Assembly (NCBI GenBank): GCA_016872605.1
Contig: VGZI01000050.1
Location: 1 to 35,086 of the forward strand
Length of the DNA: 35,086 bases
Reading direction: 5' to 3'
Source of the DNA: Planctomycetota bacterium
GTDB taxonomy: Bacteria; Planctomycetota; Planctomycetia; Gemmatales; Gemmataceae
The notes under the pieces are model-generated. The model saw only the letters and a program-made list of their open reading frames with translations, was not told the DNA's origin and searched no databases. A program made the translations under genes and the position numbers. Shown here one piece after another: positions 32,171 through 35,086 of the stretch; positions within the stretch are counted from its first letter, which is position 1, and the number at the start of each line of letters is the position of its first letter.

Positions 32171-32203
32171 CCCTTGGGCTTCTTGTGGTGAAAGGAGCTC
32201 GTC

Positions 32204-34275
32204 ATGTGGATTCGTTCGGTTGTGCTTCTGACGTCGATCGTGAGCTTCGGGGCGTTCACCGTCACCGCACAAGAACCGGGCGCGCCCTCGAAGAAGGTCG
32301 AGCCGACGCCTCGTCCGCCGCGCGATCCCGCTGACGATCCACTGCCACAAGGCGCCGTCGCGCGCATCGGCAGCCTGCGCTATCGCCATGAAGACTACGT
32401 CGCCCGCATGGTGATCTCCGGCGACGGCAAGGCCATGATCACTGTCTCCCCTGGCCGACCCTCGGGTGTGCAGAAATGGAACCTCGCCGACGGCAGGGGA
32501 CAACATCTCTTCCGCGGTCCTGGACCGACCGACATCGCCTTGCTCTCGGACGGCAAAACGCTCGTCGTCGGCCACTGGCTCCCGGGCGACGGCGCCGTGT
32601 TCATCGATCTCGAAACCGGCAAGCAGGTCCGACGCATGGAAACGCCCTAGGCGACCCAAAAAATCGCCGTCTCGCCCGACGGCAAGACACTCGCCACCTG
32701 GAGCATCGACTGGGAACGCGAATCCAAGGAACCGACCGGCGGCAAGAACATCGTCTGCCTCTACGAATCGCCACCGGGAAACTCCTCAAACGCATCGAAC
32801 GCAAGCACGACATGAAGGTCGTCGGCAACCTTGCGAGCATGATTGGCGGTCCGGCGCCGGAACTCGAATTCTGGGAGATCCGCTTCCTCGCCTTCAGCGC
32901 CGACGGCAAATCGATCGCCTCCGGGTCATGGGACAAATCGATCAACCTCTGGGACACCAAGTCCAGCGAATGGGTCCGCGAGTTCTTCGGCCTGAAGCAA
33001 CCCGCCTTTTGCTTCGCCTTCTCCGACGACGGCAAGACGATGGCGGCCGCCTGCACCGATCGCACGGTGCGCGGCTACGATCTCGTCAAGGGAACCGAGC
33101 TGTTCAACTTCGCGATCGGCATGCAAAGCGTTCGCTGCCTGGCCTTCTCCCGCGACGGCAAAGCGCTGGCGGTCGGCGGCGCCGTCTGGAACGGCGCCAA
33201 GTGGATGCCCGGCGCAGCGCTCTGGAAAATCCCCGCGGGCAAGCGCATCCGCGATTTGCCCGCATGGAGCCATTGCATGGCCTTCACTCCGGACGACAAA
33301 ACCCTTGTCGTGTGCGACGGCGCCATTCACCTTTTCGACACCGCCACCGGCGAAAACCGTCGGCCGTTGACCGGACATCGCAACACAATTCAAGGTCTTG
33401 CCTTTGCGCCCGATGGGCAAACGCTCATCTCCGAAGGCGGCGATCGCACCGTTCGTTATTGGAACATGAAGACCGGCAAGCAGCTCCGCCAGCACGACGG
33501 CTACTCCGTCACCCATACGACGAAGCTCGCATTCTCGCCCGATGGAACTCAGATCGCTCATCGCACCGATGATCGCAAGATCGTCATCCGCGACATCCGC
33601 ACCGGCAAAGACGTGCACACGCTAGTCGGCCACACCGGCGTCATCTATGCCGTCGCCTTCCTGCCCGACGGCAAGTCGCTCGCCTCGGCCGAACGCGATG
33701 GCCCGGCGTTCGTGTGGAACATCGCCGACGCCAGCATCATTCGGCGCATTGCTCATCCGTTCGGCAGCGGCCAATCGGTCGTCCTCTCCGCCGACGGCAC
33801 GCTCCTCGCCGTTGCAAAGCGTAGTTGGAGCACTGCCGACACCGGACCGTTTTTGATCGACGTGCTCGACACAACATCCGGGAAAGCCGTTGCCAAGCTC
33901 AGCATCGACAAAAGTAGCGCGCCCGCGGCCATGGCGTTCAGCCCCGACAAGAAAAGGCTCTTCGCCGGCACCTACGGCAATGCCGTCTGCATCCTCGACA
34001 TGCAAACCGGCAAGGAAACGCGACGCTTCAACGCCCACGGGTCCGGCGTCCAAGAGCTCACCGTTTCTCCCGACGGAACCATGCTCGCCACCGGCGGCCA
34101 CGGCTGGTTCGCCGTCTGGGACGCCAAGACCGGCCGGCGATGCATGGAGCACCGCAGCCACGGCCACTCCATCTTCTCGCTGGCGTTTTCGCCAGACAAC
34201 CGCACGCTAGCGACCGGCGGCGCCGACTCGACGATCTTGTTCTGGGACATTCCCAAGGACTGGAACGTCGATTGA
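32204..34275 (+). pseudogene. exported WD40-repeat protein, broken by a stop and a frameshift
   Basis: The gene starts well: signal peptide (WIRSVVLLTSIVSFGAFTVTAQ), a Pro-rich linker, then WD40 repeats. A TAG at 32648-32650 interrupts it in frame after QVRRMETP, yet the same frame continues with IAVSPDGKTLATWSIDWE. At about 32767 a one-base deletion follows: YE is read before it, and IATGKLLKRIERKHD is read in the next frame; GAA-ATC-GCC has become GAATCGCC. From there about ten further repeats run intact to TGA 34273-34275 (for example LAFSADGKSIASGSWDKSINLW, LAFSPDNRTLATGGADSTIL). The rest shows no other damage, so decay is recent, or these are sequence errors. An internal restart could still express the C-terminal propeller. 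The intact parent would be about 690 residues. Confidence 0.85.
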
Positions 34276-34429
34276 GCCCACGAGCCCGCAGCACAAGCAA
34301 GTGCCGTTCTCTTGGCTCATCCGTTTCCGACGTGCCCTTGGAAACGGAAATGATCGTCGAGGGATGCTGAAACCGGACGAGCTTTTTCTCATCTTTTTCT
34401 GCCGCCCTCTTGTTTTCCGCAGAACGCGC

Positions 34430-34460
34430 GCGTACGATTTGTTAGTGTATGCTAATATAT
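34430..34460 (+). promoter_or_regulatory. AT-rich possible promoter of the last gene
   Basis: TTTGTTAGTGTATGCTAATA then TAT lies about 35-50 nt upstream of ATG 34489, in contrast to the GC-rich surroundings. TAATAT could be a -10 box, but no -35 at the normal distance is clear. Confidence 0.3.
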
Positions 34461-34488
34461 CTCGCCCTTTCCCTGGGGAGGAGTCACC

Positions 34489-35076
34489 ATGTCTCGGATG
34501 TTGCTTGCTGAGGTGCTGGTGTTGGTCGGAGCCGTCGTGCCGATCGCCTATTTCGCGGCCCCGGCAGTCCAAGAGATCGATTTCCAGGACGCCGGGAAGG
34601 GGGAACCTCGCATGACCGAGGAATGGAAGTTAGCAGACGACAAGCGGCTGGAGGAGCGGGCTATTGACCTGCTCGCGGACTATTATCAACAAAAGCATTT
34701 GCCAAGCGTCGATCTGAAGGTCATATCACGCTCGACGGCACATGATCGACACGAAGGTAGAAGGATAAAGCTCTTGGTAGAGTTCACCAAAGAAGTCAAT
34801 GAAAGGGATTGGCTCGATCGCTTTGATCGCTTGGCGAACGTACACGCCGAGATTTCTCACATCGACGACGAAGCCGTTCGCATTGGGAAAACCCGAGTCA
34901 ATATCTTCCGCATAGAAACCGACGGCGAGGTGACCTTCAAGAGGGGCGAACGATTCAGAGTCTATTTGCCGCTGTCTGTCCACATCGACAGCAACCTTCT
35001 CAGCAAGACAAGGCGTGCAGAGATTCGCCTTCACGTTGGGAACGACGACCGACGCCACCGTGACGGAAAGTCTTGA
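34489..35076 (+). CDS. small membrane-anchored protein of unknown function
   Basis: A 195-residue protein with one N-terminal hydrophobic segment (4-26, MLLAEVLVLVGAVVPIAYFAA), then a charged alpha/beta domain: a helix with KRLEERAIDLLADYYQQKH, strands VDLKVISR and IKLLVEFTKEV, a helix DWLDRFDRLANVHAE, and strands VNIFRIETDGEV and FRVYLPLSVHID. The C-terminus is very basic and polar. I do not recognise the family. A strong GGAGGAG site about 6 nt upstream supports ATG 34489. The codon choice and AT content are slightly lower in GC than the neighbours, and the 213-nt gap from the WD40 pseudogene has its own AT-rich stretch, so it is probably transcribed alone. Confidence 0.75.
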   Translation: MSRMLLAEVLVLVGAVVPIAYFAAPAVQEIDFQDAGKGEPRMTEEWKLADDKRLEERAIDLLADYYQQKHLPSVDLKVISRSTAHDRHEGRRIKLLVEFTKEVNERDWLDRFDRLANVHAEISHIDDEAVRIGKTRVNIFRIETDGEVTFKRGERFRVYLPLSVHIDSNLLSKTRRAEIRLHVGNDDRRHRDGKS

Positions 35077-35086
35077 CCTGACGATA

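Noticed and set aside
32476..32766. Upstream part of the second WD40 frame as real coding sequence
   Set aside because: Before ~32767 this frame reads Arg-rich shadow sequence; the true WD40 pattern there is in the other frame, which shows the frameshift.

Overview
The window looks like a chromosome segment of a planctomycete, most likely a Gemmatales/Pirellulales-type organism. The evidence is the combination of DUF1549/DUF1553 and PSCyt1-type cytochrome proteins, WD40 proteins with signal peptides, a metallophosphoesterase carrying the short planctomycete-style C-terminal carboxypeptidase-regulatory-like domain, an FHA protein and an outer-membrane beta-barrel, all in GC-rich DNA with short dispersed palindromes in many intergenic gaps. 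This assignment comes from gene content, not from a marker gene. No rRNA, tRNA, CRISPR array, phage or transposase gene was seen.

Layout. At 1-136 lies the 3' end of an unidentified gene. At 280-5842 (minus strand) are UDP-glucose 6-dehydrogenase, a large proline-rich secreted protein with C-terminal HEAT-like helices, and a multi-pass GT87-like membrane protein. At 6165-10389 a metallophosphoesterase faces a 975-residue-class anchored protein built from two alternating repeat modules. At 10860-16901 are an outer-membrane barrel, a small secreted protein, an FHA protein, a UVR-motif protein, a membrane-anchored DUF1573-like protein, a DUF2784 membrane protein and the N-end-rule transferase Bpt. 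At 17101-18516 is a GT39/ArnT-like glycosyltransferase.

The centre of the window (18870-28646) is a co-directional set of four exported c-type haem proteins: an HzsA-like propeller/dihaem protein, a PSCyt1-WD40 protein, a Cx4CH/DUF1549/DUF1553 protein and a five-haem cytochrome. Together they show nine CxxCH motifs, which suggests an extracytoplasmic redox assembly. After it come a SNF2 helicase divergent from a two-lobed ferritin-like diiron protein, a WD40 gene broken by a nonsense codon and a one-base frameshift, and a small anchored protein.

The most unusual non-coding feature is a rich set of short palindromic repeats. Four elements of 54-69 nt share CGTAG...CTACG ends around paired hairpins (REPIN-like). 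Other families sit in most gaps, one supplies the stop codon of a gene, and recognisable pieces lie in frame inside coding regions. The alternating-module protein and the four-gene haem cluster are the best candidates for poorly described biology.
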